A DNA stretch of 64,000 nucleotides from Pachyseris speciosa (Eukaryota > Cnidaria > Anthozoa > Scleractinia > Pachyseridae). Below, piece after piece: positions 37,527 to 48,242 of this stretch. Position 1 is the first letter of the stretch, and each line of letters opens with the position of its first letter. A model generated the notes under the pieces. It made no database searches. It worked only from the letters and a program-made list of their open reading frames with translations, and was not told the DNA's origin. The DNA is taken from positions 130,001 through 194,000 of the forward strand of contig JAEMWC010000954.1 of NCBI GenBank assembly GCA_016490735.1. Reading direction: 5' to 3'. The translations under genes and the position numbers were made by a program.

Positions 37527-37575
37527 GGGCCGTTTATACGAGAGAAAATAAGCCGCGGCTTACTCTGGCCACGGC

Positions 37576-37908
37576 AGTAGTATAGTGTTTGGGGGTACGA
37601 AATCAATTGATTTCGTTTTCCCCAAACACTATACTACTCGCCTTCTGGTCTCGTATTCTGGAATATATAGTTATTTAATTTGATGGAATATATAGTTATT
37701 TAATTTGATGGAATATATAGTTATTTAATTTGATGGAATATATAGTTGTTCAGTCTGATGGAACCAAGGTCAGCACACTTTTGAATTTATGGTTCAATCT
37801 GATGGAATCTATAGTTTATTAAAATGCGTGACTTTCTCGGAAAAATCACCAAGCGTGACATTCTCGGAAAAACAGGAAATGAGTCATCGCCTATAGCTAT
37901 TATTTGAA
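37576..37908 (+). repeat. Left terminal inverted repeat of the Polinton
   Basis: About 330 bp matches the reverse complement of 57107-57413. It begins with a 63-bp palindrome (37576-37638) centred on AATCAATTGATT. About four 25-bp units follow, each with GGAATATATAGTTATTTAAT (37650-37760), then TTCTCGGAAAAATCACC sequence. The left copy has about 28 extra bases relative to the right, one more repeat-like unit near 37775-37805. Confidence 0.93.
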
Positions 37909-38695
37909 GCAATTAAAGATGCAGAAAAAAAATAGCAAAACTGGTGGCCACCAGAACCTCTCATGAGGGACTTAATTTGGAATTTGAATCACCACCCGTC
38001 CCTCATGAGAGGTTTTTTTTTGTTTTGTTTTTTTTTTAATTCCCACCACCACACCACCAGAGCACTATCATTTATGTTCCCACCACCACTCCGCTCTGGC
38101 CCTATCAGACCCTCTTGAGGCCAAGTATTTGTTTATTTGTTTTTTTCACCCTCCGGCTTGAGATTGAACCGGCACTTCTGAGAAGCCAAAGCTTAACTAT
38201 AGCTCTACCCAACAATCCGACACCATCTCAGGGTGATTTTGTTATTTTTCATTTTTTATTTTTTTTATTTTTTCAACCCATGGAATAACGGCGGGGGTTT
38301 TTCATTATTCCATGGGGTGGCTTGTATACATTTCGCTAACGAAAGGCCCCCGCTTTTTCCAATCGTTAGATACTCTGCATACAAGCCACTCTTTATCTGT
38401 GTGAAACAACCCTTATATTTGCGTTTGTATTTTCATTTTTATGCTTGTGGTACATAAATGAAATTTTCAAAGATAAAAAATAATACGCATGTGTAAAAAG
38501 CGAAAAATCTAGAATCCCCTAAACATAGTGACGTAGTTTGATGACTCATTCGAAAGGGAAACCCCCCGACAAATGTTCCTGTCACATATGCTAATTCTTC
38601 GGGTAAAGGGTCAGAAAGAGGGCAGTATTTTAAATTATATACTATCCTAAACTAGGCAAATCAGTGGGTTTGAGGCGATAAAAACACCGCAACAG
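37909..38695. other. Non-coding left arm of the Polinton with hairpins
   Basis: No gene. A 17-bp hairpin (37955-37971 with 37998-38014, AACCTCTCATGAGGGAC) is followed by a T-rich run. Further inverted repeats lie at 38278-38316 (ATGGAATAA/TTATTCCAT) and 38319-38391 (GGCTTGTAT/ATACAAGCC). On the minus strand, 38145-38225 has weak tRNA-like A- and B-box sequence (GGTTCAATC), perhaps a SINE fragment. The hairpins could act in 3' end formation or be captured MITEs. Confidence 0.5.
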
Positions 38696-41600
38696 CTAGA
38701 TTCCATAATGTCCATACGCATAGCTTGTCACGCCATTATCATGAATATACCGCTTGTCGTCAAAGCAGCTGAGTGATACTTTATTTATCTCATAACTTCC
38801 AAGTTGATGGTTCTGACTTCTGATTGTTTTCATTCTATGATGCAACTGTTTATTATTGAATAGAGTGTCTTTATAATTTTCATGTTTGATTTTATTTTTG
38901 ATTATGTTCCTTTTTATTCCTTTTGGTGTCTTCCCTCCTTTTCGGTTATCTTTCATATAGCTATACATTTTCGATCGTAGACCGATGAATTCGCAAACGG
39001 GTACTCCTGCTGCCTCATCTTTGAATTTACCAATCACTTTTTTATTCGACTTATCGAAATATGGCGAGCTTTCAGGATAGTCACTGTTATCGAATTTATC
39101 TTTATCATTCCAGAAATTCCTATATACATCTTGGGTTTCAATTTCATAGGTCAGTGAGTCTGTGTCTGTGAATAGTAATTTGGCCTTATTACCATACTTT
39201 TGTTTAATGTAATTATAATGGAAATCATACATAAGTGTCTTACTGAGATCAAGAATACACATTCCTACATATGCCGGCCGGTTTAAAGTAAGTGTTTCTT
39301 TTATCTTATGAACAGCTACTAGATTTTCATTGAAGATTTTACTGCTAACATATGTCGGTTTAGCAGCCATTTTCAATAGCTTCTTCTCATCAGTCACCAA
39401 TCTGACGTCTACTCGCTTTCTGAGGTTTTCCATCGTTTTTCCAAATACACTGTTTTTCATCAGCTTGAAAAAGTCTTTCTCAAAGGCATTTTTTGCGCTA
39501 GTTCTTTTCTGAGTGTTGAAGTCGATGTACTGTCTGAGCCATGGGGATTGATTGAACTCTAATACTCGATGGACTTTGGTTATTTTCAAACCGAGATCAG
39601 TATATAATTGGAGGTTCCTATAATGGAGCACGTATTTTTCTTTGTTGCTTAATGTTGGTATCAGTTTATGTACCAGACCAGTTGATATATTGAATTTGCT
39701 AGCTATTTTCTTACAATAATCTGATAACATGTCCCCAGTCACTTTAATCTTTTCCGGCCCAAGTGGGTAGTCATTATGTAGATCATGTAACTCTTGGGGG
39801 TATTTAAGGTCAACTTCAAGTATCAAACCCTTTGCACTATCTTCTTTATAGACAGCCAGGTCTAACTTGCTGATCCGCTTTTCTGTCAACCATTTGAAAC
39901 CACCGGTTGGTAAATATTGACTCATAGCCCAACCATACAAATTATTTGCATCTAGATACATGATATACTTTGAGGGCGCCTTCTCATTGTAATCTTTCAT
40001 GTATTTATTGTTTGCTTTTCCGTATCTGTTGGCTATATAACTGATACCACCACGTAGGCCCTTTTCAATGAATTGAAACATATCAATGTCTGTCATCAAT
40101 TCTAATTTTATGTAAGTCATTTTAAGCATGGCGTCCCAAGATAAACCGGGAGATGTGAAATAGCGACACGGGTCCAGTTTATAGTACTCAAGGCATGTTT
40201 TTCTGAAGTTTTCAAATACATCAGCCAGTAGGAGTACATCTGTTTTAAGGTACAGGTCATGATAATCACCCATGTTTTTCAAAGAGAATGCTTTCCAAAC
40301 AGTCTGAGCATGCGTATAGTCTTCATCTGATATATGCTCATCACTCAGTACGCTATAGAATTCTTCTTTTGAGGGCAGCTTCTGATTGAATTGATCGAAA
40401 CTGTCCATGTAGTCGTAAGGATAAACACCTTTCTGTGCCATCAGATTAAGATCCTTTCCCTTGAACTCTTGTGAGGTGTATTTTAAGGCTTCTTTTGGTA
40501 GATTGCCTACAAGTTTTTCCAAACTGGAGCTCATGAACTGGAAACTATCAATGAAGGTCAAGTGGTTGCCAAGCATGAAAGCCATATACTTCTCCATGTT
40601 ATTTGGGATAGCATTGATATTCATTTGACAGTCTTCACCTTTCTTGTTTTTGTAAGTGTGCTTCTTAACAATGGCTCCAATCACCTGCATAATAAAATGA
40701 CTATCATAGCCTCTCAGATTGTGGAATATAACAGGTATTTTTATTTCTTCTGGGTTCACTCTGAGTTTCAGATTACAATCTTGGTGAGCAGAGCCTCTGT
40801 ATTTACCAGTGATGTGACAATGATCTCGAACTCGGATATCTTTGTCAGTGTATTTTTTATCACAAATGTGACAAACTTTGGCTTTTCGGAATTTCTCTTC
40901 ATCATCTTTAGTCATTTTCAATGGTTTGTTAAAAAAATTTTCACAACATTCTTACAATATTTGACTTCCTCCAGCATAGCTTTCATGAATTTGTACACAG
41001 CCTTTTCACCCCTGTATATTACTGCTGGTTTGCTGTATTTATCATCATAACAACAAACTACTTTATAGCCGTGGCCACAGTCAGTATGCTTCTGATAAGC
41101 CTTTGTATATGATTTATCACTGTTGGGTTGGCAACCGTGTATTTTTTCAGTGATGGCCTCAAAATCAGCATAGATCACAAATGGTACCTGCTGTTGTTTA
41201 TGAAAGTTGTTGAATTTCAGTATGTTGTTATCTTTGTTTGGCATTTTTATTGCCTGTGTGCCATTTACTTGCATGCAGTTGTCCTTGTGATCATTCAACA
41301 CCCTTTCAGAGCTGAAGCATTGAAGACAGTGCATACAAAAGTGTTTTCTTTCTTTGTGCTTTGTTTGATTGTACATAAACTTATTGAAATCTTTGATCAG
41401 CACATAATGCTTGTTTTCATTTTCAGTTATTAGAAGCAGATTCAAGCAGTCTGCATATTTCTCTTTTGATACATATATTGGATAAGGTTGTTTCTCCTCA
41501 TAACCGAATACATTGATGTTGATCTCATTTTGTTTCTCAATCTTATTGTAATGTTTGGTAGTCACTGGAAATTCAATCCCTGTATAATCCAATTTTTCAA

Positions 41601-42502
41601 TGAATTTTTTGTCAACTTTTTTAATCCTCTGTGGGTATTTCTCTTGTGGGTTCAGGTGTCTGATGTGGCACCATCGGAAGCATTCATTATCCTCATTTTT
41701 CAAGTTAATTAAACCCTTCGCACTGTTTCTAAGTTCATTTGGTAGTTTTATGTATGAGGAACCTCTCATTGGCGCATATTTCACAACATTGAGGTAATGG
41801 CTGTCATCAGATTCAATTGTCCAACCTGAACCTTCAGATACCCAAACTGCAATCTTATTCATTATTTGGTCTTTTGACAACTGTAGTGATTCAGTTACTT
41901 CCAGATTATTCACAATTGTTTGAGCTGCACTGTTGAAATATGCGGTTCTGTATTCTATTTCTCCGTCAGTCATTTTTGCGAATGTTACCTTTAGCGTTTC
42001 AACGAATTTGAGACCTTTAATTTCATTCAACAATTTTATAATATTATATGCAACAGCCTTTCTTGTGTTTTGCAGTTGCGCAAGCGGGTCTTTGTTATTT
42101 TTTATACTGATTTCAAAAGATTTTGTGAAACCTTTTAGAGCTTTCTCTGTTTGCTCTATTTTTGTTCTGGGTGCAATCGCTGGCTTTTGAATCACCTGTT
42201 TGGTTCTCGGCGCTGGGATCGGTCTCTTTTTCAATTGTTCTATTTCTTCCAACCATTCTTTTGGTGGTGCTGGTAATCTTTTTCTTTCGAAGTAATCAAC
42301 CAATTCTCTGACTGTTGGTCTTTGTGTTGTTCTCTTCAGTTTTTTATTTCTAGGTGGGGGTTGGTGTGTAATCATCAACTATAACAACCTTTGGCTTCTT
42401 CTGTTGTTGATTCTTAAGCAGTAAATTAATGAGCTGGGATTTGCTCAATTTTTTGAGACTTTTCTTGTCCATATTACTATTAGTTTCGATAATTTTTTCC
42501 AT
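38696..42502 (-). pseudogene. POLB: Protein-primed family B DNA polymerase of the Polinton, frameshifted
   Basis: This enzyme would replicate the element from its termini. The likely start is ATG 42502-42500; the short N-terminal frame (KKLSKSQLINLLLKNQ) shifts at a C run near 42356. The long N-terminal part (to 40918) carries a CxxC-HxxxxC zinc finger (HFCMHCLQCF) and exonuclease motif I, YADFEAI. A second shift at a T7 run near 40931-40937 separates it from the C-terminal 741 residues. That part has an endonuclease-VII-like zinc module (CHICDKKYTDKDIRVRDHCH), Exo II FHNLRGYDSHF, Exo III YLKTDVLLLAD, polymerase motif A YLDANNLYGWAMSQ, motif B KLMKNSVFGKT and motif C FTDTDSL. All catalytic residues are present. 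Both breaks are single-base changes at homopolymers, so an assembly error is possible. Confidence 0.92.
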
Positions 42503-42527
42503 TTATGATATATCTATAGTTATTATT
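42503..42527 (-). promoter_or_regulatory. AACTATA-type start motif before polymerase gene
   Basis: On the minus strand ATAACTATAGATATATCATAA precedes ATG 42502. It resembles the TAACTATATATT motif before the AT-hook gene (42805-42820) and differs from the virion-gene motif. Confidence 0.5.
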
Positions 42528-42606
42528 TCTTTAAAACATTTCCGTCTGCGTTTAAATATGGTTGAGAATTCAATTGATCCAATTACTGGATCCTTTTGAA
42601 TTGTAA

Positions 42607-42804
42607 TTATTGAAGAATATTTTTTTGATGTTTTTTTGTTTTAATATGACAAGATTTCCCTGCCATTGTGTAGTTACGTCCTGTCTTACATATGTTACAG
42701 TACCATTCTTTATTTAGCATGTACGATGTTTTATGATTCTTCCGTTCTTCTGCGGTGAATACTTTCGGCCTTCCACGACCTCTTTTGACATTTTGATTCT
42801 CCAT
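42607..42804 (-). CDS. Small AT-hook / C2H2-like zinc-finger protein
   Basis: A 65-residue intact frame. Residues 8-13 (RGRGRPKV) form an AT-hook, and YCNICKTGR...CHIKTKKHQ is a CxxC...HxxxxH zinc-finger arrangement, so DNA binding is likely. It lies between the polymerase and the BRO-nuclease gene, all read leftward. Its start is preceded by TAACTATATATT, the same 12 bases that recur in the TIR repeats. It may be a regulator or replication accessory protein; that role is inference. Confidence 0.7.
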   Translation of the reverse strand: MENQNVKRGRGRPKVFTAEERKNHKTSYMLNKEWYCNICKTGRNYTMAGKSCHIKTKKHQKNILQ

Positions 42805-42822
42805 AATATATAGTTATATAAA

Positions 42823-43736
42823 TTATTTTTTTAAATATCTTTCTCTTCTTGATAAGTATAATTTGCTTTCTTCCAAGTGTTTGGTTATTTCATAAATAAG
42901 GTCTTCGAAGCAGTTGCTCATGATGTACTTGCACTTATTTTTCTCATACATTTGCTTCATATTTTTTTGTTTATCTGACACTTGATACACACCAGTTGGA
43001 CTTTTGAATTCAAGACATAGAGCATTGTATTTTCTAGTGGGATTCAACAGCATTAAATCACACTGACCAGCCATATATCCTTTGTTATAACTTCTGATTC
43101 TCATATTTGAGCTTATTTGATTTTCACCTAGACCGACAATCATTCATATTTTTTTCTGATGAATGATACAATCTTGCAGTGTAGATCATTTTCACTTTCA
43201 ATCATCAGCATGTTATTACTTCTATCATTAAACTGCTTGTAATATCCTTGTTTTCTGATTGATGGTAATACTTTCGATGTAACCCAATGTTTGAATTTTA
43301 CTGCTTCCTGTTTTTTAGAGGACAGTATTAGTGAATAAAGTCCAGATTCATTTATGAAGAAACATTTGAAAGTTTTTTCAATGGTCTCAGCACGATGTAA
43401 CGTTTTGTTACATCGTGAATCAGTGGCCTCAGCACGAGGGACCGTTTTGTTACATCGTGAATCAGTGGCCTCAGCACGAGGGACCATTTTTGTCCCCCGT
43501 GAATCAGTGGCCTCAGCACGAGGGACCATTTTTGTCCCCCGTGAATTTATGCTGATTTTGTGGTCTCTTAACATTTTATCATCCGATACAACATAATCTC
43601 TGATTGCTCTTTGTGGATTTTTATAGTCAAGAATTTTAGCAATGTCTCTTCCTCTAAACCAAACGTCATTTTTATCATCAAGATAACAATCTATTGATAC
43701 ATCCAATTCTTTATTATCGTAGGAATATTTTTGCAT
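42823..43736 (-). pseudogene. BRO-N domain fused to PD-(D/E)XK (VRR-NUC-like) nuclease, one frameshift
   Basis: The N-terminal part (43736-43140) has a BRO-N DNA-binding domain split in two: DVWFRGRDIAKILDYKNPQR and, after an insertion, INESGLYSLILSSKKQEAVKFKHWV. The insertion is four tandem 15-residue units (RAEATDSRGTKMVP-like) in the domain's central loop. After ENDLHCKIVSFIRKKYE the frame breaks, consistent with loss of one base in an A run at about 43141. It resumes with IVGLGENQ, KGYMAGQCDLMLLNP (Asp of the nuclease core) and ALCLEFKSPTGVY (ExK). Such pairings occur in large DNA viruses and Polinton relatives. A role in processing replication intermediates is plausible. Confidence 0.8.
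43378..43560. repeat. Four 45-bp tandem repeats inside the BRO gene
   Basis: Units of 45 bp (15 codons) contain GTGAATCAGTGGCCTCAGCA plus a short inverted repeat. In the outer unit the hairpin is CACGATGTAAC/GTTACATCGTG, in others CACGAGGGAC/GTCCCCCGTG, and one unit is a hybrid of the two. The length keeps the reading frame. Confidence 0.9.
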
Positions 43737-43879
43737 TTGTATATTATAGTAATTTTTTTTAAATTCATTTTCGACCTGTGTTTAAATATAGTCAGGAATA
43801 ATAATATTCTTGGCTACATAATAGCAAATAACAGATATACTGTAGGTCTCCTTCACATATATGTTAGATAATTTTCTCT

Positions 43880-44826
43880 TTATAATATGTCTTTTAAATC
43901 CTTGAACGGTATCCAACTGTTAAATTCATCACTGTAACCCTTCCACTTCACCAAAGCTTGTTTCTTCTTGTAATCTCTGCGAATGACTTTATCAATACGG
44001 AATACATCCTGTCTGGCTTTTAATAATTCAGCTTCATAAAAACTCCCTTCAATATCTTCACCTTTCAGATCCTTTATTTTGTATGTTATTGGATTAGTGT
44101 ACTGGATCTTATCAACTGTAAACACTTCTTCAGTCCAATTTGGTGTATAGCCCTTGTCGAACACATTCCGTTTATACTTGGATATTCGGACCTTATCACC
44201 TATTTTAAATTTCGGTTTCTGTTTTAATGTTTTCATATCACCATACAAATTGAAGTAAACAGTTCCTTCATTCCTCTTATCAGATGCTTCAACGGGTGTC
44301 ATCTTTGTGCTTGAATGTTTGGTATTATTATACTGTTTCACTAATTTTGGTAACATGTCTAAATACTGTGTATTACCTTGAACAGTGAACTGCTTCCACA
44401 TTTTGGACTTCATTGTCCTATTCCATCTTTCAACTACTGATGACTTCTCTTCATTCTCAGTTGAGTACATCTGTACACTATGTTTCTCTAGCAAGTCCTT
44501 CAAGTGTTTGTTGTAAAACTCTTTTCCCTTGTCGACCCATAAATACTGTGGTTTTCTGCCTTCCTTGAATATTGATTTGAATGCTTCAGTGACAGATTCA
44601 CCTTTCTTATCCTTCAATGGGACAATCCAACCATATTTGCTGAAGACATCAATGACCATAAGAAGATATCGATAACCTTTTTCCATTTACTGAACTGTTG
44701 CATTTCAACTAGATCACTTGCCCATATTTCATCAATTTTATTCACAATCACACGCCGCCGAGTGAAATTTCGTTTTATGGGTGCATGTAATTCATCAGCT
44801 AGTTTTTCTTGCCAGTTTTCTTCACT
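43880..44826 (-). pseudogene. INT: Polinton integrase (RVE family, DDE) with C-terminal chromodomain, frameshifted
   Basis: The enzyme would insert the element and create the 6-bp duplication. The N-terminal segment SEENWQEKLADELHAPIKRN (from 44826) lies in another frame and includes IWASDLVEM with the first catalytic Asp. A frame shift in an A5 run near 44680 precedes the main frame (44686-43880), with RYLLMVIDVFSKYGW, LWVDKGKEFYN (second Asp) and KSSVVERWNRTMK (Glu). A chromodomain follows at the end: VFRIDKVIRRDYKKKQALVKWKGYSDEFNSW-type sequence, about residues 225-268 of the main frame. No ATG is seen for the N-terminal frame, which opens at 44877 and overlaps the preceding gene. Confidence 0.9.
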
Positions 44827-45435
44827 CGACGGCTTTTTCCGTTTTTTGAAACACCAAGACCTAATTTCTGTTTTTTGTCAATTAAGAATCTGGCTGTTTG
44901 ACCCCATTTTGGCATCTCACCATATGGTATTAGATCAAGTGACTCGACCATTGTTTTGTCACAATCACCTTTATTTTTTCCCATATCATAACATATATCG
45001 TGATATGCTGCTATTTCATCTACCTTGTTGTAAGGTTGGACATACCATTTTGTGACCTCACCTGTGTTTTATCATACTCTAACTGTTTATCGAGGGATTA
45101 TAAGGTCCCATGTATTTATACTTTCCGGGTGTCCATCCACTTTTCGGTTTAGGAAGCTTGCCAATAACCTTATGAATGTCAATAGCACCGCCATAATCTA
45201 ATCCTTTGATATCTGTTTTGTAACGAATATTTGGTCTCACTTTTGTTGAGAGTTGTTTCAAAGCTTCTGACCCAACCTTTGTGATTGCAGGCTTTGCGAG
45301 GGAAAGTCCTTTGTCAATTAATTTCTTTTGCAGCTTTGGATTTCTCATTGCTTCTGATGCATAATATCTACCCATTTCAACACCCTTCTTCGCTAAATAA
45401 GGGACTCCATGTTCCAAAAATCCTGTTAGTGCCAT
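44799..45435 (-). pseudogene. Virion protein with parvovirus-type phospholipase A2 domain, frameshifted
   Basis: An N-terminal helical region (MALTGFLEHGVPYLAKKG, residues 1-70) precedes GKYKYMGPYNP, which fits the YxGPxN calcium-binding loop of parvovirus VP1-type phospholipase A2. After two single-base frame changes (about 45093 and 45062) comes KVDEIAAYHDICYDMGKNKG with the His-Asp catalytic pair. A basic tail then ends at 44799. In parvoviruses this domain opens endosomal membranes; a similar role in particle entry is inferred. It lies between the zinc-ribbon gene and the integrase. Catalytic residues are retained, but the reading frame is not. Confidence 0.78.
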
Positions 45436-45479
45436 ATCTGCAGCCGAATCTAGTATGCCCGCCCCTTCAGACGGGCTAA

Positions 45480-45638
45480 TTAGTTTCCCCGATTTCTGAC
45501 AAATTTAGTCTTTGTTATTCCACACTCAGCACAAGTGCATTTCATCATAGTTCGACCATTTTTCGTCTTCTGATATCTTTCACTTCCTGGTACACATTCA
45601 GTGACCTTCTTCTGTTTCACACAATATGATTTTACCAT
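45480..45638 (-). CDS. Small zinc-ribbon protein (DUF5679-like)
   Basis: A 52-residue frame, ATG 45638 to TAA 45480, with CVKQKKVTEC and CTCAECG cysteine pairs and the middle RYQKTKNGRTMMK. This matches the short zinc-ribbon proteins common in Polintons and related viruses. One cysteine of the first pair may be replaced by Gln (CVKQ rather than CxxC). Its end overlaps the open frame leading into the phospholipase protein. Confidence 0.7.
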   Translation of the reverse strand: MVKSYCVKQKKVTECVPGSERYQKTKNGRTMMKCTCAECGITKTKFVRNRGN

Positions 45639-45650
45639 TATACCATTAAG

Positions 45651-46103
45651 TTAGATATTTTTAAAGTAGTCTATGATGAATCTGTGATTGACACTTGTGT
45701 CTGTGGGATCAAAATCAGCATTATGTATTGTGTTCAGAATCGATCTGCCTTTTTGTCTCTCGAGAAGATAGTACAAACACCAATATCCACACAATACTGA
45801 ATCCCTTTCTTGTATCTCATCTCCAGAGTATTCAAGTTGTTTTCCACTTGTAGCCATGTATTTCTGTACTTCTGTTGGCATCATTAAACCAAATGAGTCA
45901 AAGTATTCACAGTATCTATCACCAATTCGATAACATACCCAATGAGTACCTGGTCCAATCTGACTGTCGAGATTGACTATTCCACATTCATTGTTTCTCA
46001 TCAGGTTTGGCAGATTGTCTCTTGAAAATACTCCTCTGAAATGTTTTATTCCAAGTTGTTTAACCCAATTGATTAAATCAAAGTTGGATAAGGGTTTGTT
46101 TAC
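45651..46103 (-). pseudogene. PRO: Adenain-like cysteine protease; start codon not evident
   Basis: The family processes capsid precursors during maturation. Catalytic elements are present in order: His in GPGTHWVCYRIGD, acid in YCEYFDSFGL, and Gln/Cys in the DSVLCGYWCLYYL segment. The upstream part of the same open frame (NKPLSNFDLINWVK and FRGVFSRDNLPN) looks genuine but contains no ATG. The first Met is at 46001, inside the conserved region. Either the start codon was lost or a non-AUG start is used. The frame overlaps the end of the pX-like gene by a few bases. Confidence 0.85.
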
Positions 46104-46855
46104 AAAATGGTTCCCAGAATTGGGATTGAATTGAATGGACTGTCTTTGCCTAACAGAAGCCCTTTTCCCTTTTTTTGTCTTTTTTTTTTTTCATTCCATA
46201 ACCGATTGGAACGTGAACATCTAAAGACCGTCTTGGACGGCTGCTTTCAACATGCAATCCTTTTCCAGTTAATTTTCTAATTGCTTCTATGGCCAAAGGA
46301 ATTCCAATACTGGCGAGTATTGTTCCAATACCCTTTCCAGTCTGCGCTTTTGTTGGTTTGATAACAACGTCTCCACCATACTGCATTTTTTGAATAATAT
46401 CTGCCATCTGTCTCGTATTTAATAAATTGGGATAAATTGGCATTAGGAATAAGAAATCCTCCACTTTGTTTCTTCCCAAATAGTTTATCAACACCGAGAC
46501 TTGCTAATGAAGAAAGAGCACCTGTAGCCAATGCTGGAGCCGCTTTAGCTACTGCTTTACCTGCATAAGGCAATAGTCTTGTTCCAAGTGAAAAAAGACT
46601 GGACCAAAGAGAGCCTCCTTCTACAACTGCTTTTCTGATTTGATTTTTTGATATCTTGATGTCTGAACCTTTTCCTGATCTACTTGATTTAATCAGTTTG
46701 TTGATTTGTGTCTTAGTCAACATTAGTTGATCATTTCCAGACAATTCACTATGTGTCAACCTGATTGTTACAGGCGAATTTGTTGCATAAGCTTTTGCTA
46801 GCTTTTGTTTCTGACCCTGTGAAAGTTTCACTCCATGAGGATGATAAGTAGTCAT
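46100..46855 (-). pseudogene. pX-like minor virion/core protein, two frameshifts
   Basis: The N-terminal third (MTTYHPHGVKLSQGQKQKLA) is basic, with KISKNQIRKA. A GG site precedes a hydrophobic Ala/Leu-rich region (residues about 95-130, GKAVAKAAPALATGALSSLA). The frame changes near 46420, then continues with ADIIQKMQYGGDVVIKPTKA and GTILASIGIPLAIEAI. It changes again around the A12 and A7 runs at 46172-46191 and closes with GLLLGKDSPFN-type sequence at 46100. The layout resembles adenovirus pX/pVI-like and adintovirus core proteins cleaved at GG sites. The assignment rests on layout and position next to the protease. Confidence 0.7.
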
Positions 46856-46938
46856 ATAATATATGTTTATACTAAATTGTATTTAATACAAACAATCATT
46901 TAATTATTTATTTATTTAATTTATTTAATTTATTTAAT

Positions 46939-48220
46939 TTACATTGATCTCAGAATTAATTTTCCATCAGTCTTTCTCATCTCAATATCCTGCTCATAGA
47001 GGACCAGTGCATACACACTGTAATCAGCATTTGTTGCAGCACTCAAAGTGTATTTGAAAGTCAGTTTTGTCATTCCATCTTTTATGTCCTGCTTCTGTTT
47101 CGTCAAATCAAAATAAATAAAGGGAATATTGTACCGAAATTGCCCCTGTTAAGAAGGGTACTTTCACTGAAATCATTTACAGCTTGAACATATTTCAAAA
47201 CATCTCTAAATACTCTTGTTGGTTCTGTTGATGGTTTATAATGTACCTCTGGATAATCATTACCATTGCCAACCTCAAGATAACAATCAGTCAAAGTTTG
47301 GTTATTTGCAACTGAAAAGGTGTTATAGAGAAATTTATTGGCTGTCTGAGACGAATCATTGTCATCATTGATGATGAATACAAAGACATGCCTGGGTTTG
47401 TTTATTCCTGTGGAAATACGGAAATTGGCAGTCTGTTGTCTTGTTGAATTGCCTCTCTCAACCATTTCTCTCATGTAAGTCCACTTTCTGTTGTCAAGAT
47501 ACTTGCTCATGTATAAGGACTTTCCCGTAGAATTAAAAATAATACGAGGAACAATTAGCTGGAATTTAGTTAGTACCACACGACATTCATCAGTAGCTTG
47601 CCAAATCATATTGTCATCACTCTCAAGTGTCAGGTTCACCTCTACTTTTGAGTTAGGCATGAGTTCATCCCAAAAGCTCTTGAAAAAACCGTATCTGTTC
47701 AATGCTATCTCTGCATTTACTTCACCACCACCATTAAGTAAAGCTTTACGATCTGAGAATCCTTTGTTATAAGCAGCTTGTGCTACTCTGTTTTCAGCGC
47801 CTCTACTGGTGTCAAGATAGAAGAACTCATTGGTTCCCTGACTTACAGCATAACCCTGTGAATACTCAAGCAATGACTTAATATTTGTGGCTTGGTTTGC
47901 ATCACGGCATTCATAAACATCAAGACCATTCATTTTCACATTAATGGTGTTAATAAGAGCGTGAACTGAATTAACAATACCATTTCGATCTGCACAGCAA
48001 TGTCAGCTCCATCTGCAAGCTTATTTTCTTTGAAAATAACATTAAAACGGGCATTATACCAGTCAAATGGTGTAGTCTCTCCACTGTTATCAACAACGAA
48101 ACGGTAACCTGTTTTCCTCTGATGAGCATTGTTTGCTACTACAGTATTAAGTGCTGTCTCTAGTTCGAACACTACATCTTCATATCTTTCGATATATTTT
48201 GAGTCACGATAGTTTGACAT
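46939..48220 (-). pseudogene. MCP: Polinton major capsid protein (double jelly-roll), two frameshifts
   Basis: The shell protein of Polinton particles. The start ATG 48220 is followed by MSNYRDSKYIERYEDVVFEL and a segment with TTPFDWYNARFNVIF. One base appears lost near 47983, after which the main frame (47939-47103) continues with NGLDVYECRDANQATNIKSL, NEFFYLDTSRGAENR and VNLTLESDDNMIWQ. A second one-base loss near 47110 precedes YFDLTKQKQDIKDGMTKLTF and DYSVYALVLYEQD. The stop is at 46939-46941. The total of about 425 residues is usual for this family. Identification is by overall resemblance and by its place in the capsid cluster. Confidence 0.84.
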
Positions 48221-48240
48221 ATATTATTGTGTTAGATAAA
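48221..48240 (-). promoter_or_regulatory. Late-type start motif before the major capsid gene
   Basis: On the minus strand TTATCTAACACAATAATAT directly precedes ATG 48220. Confidence 0.6.
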
Positions 48241-48242
48241 AG

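Noticed and set aside
38145..38225. Antisense tRNA gene in the left arm of the Polinton
   Set aside because: Only A- and B-box-like words are present; no convincing acceptor stem could be drawn.
43354..43596. Repeated plus-strand peptide (SVASARGT units) or a CRISPR-like array
   Set aside because: The repeats are contiguous 45-bp tandem units without variable spacers and belong to the BRO gene on the other strand.
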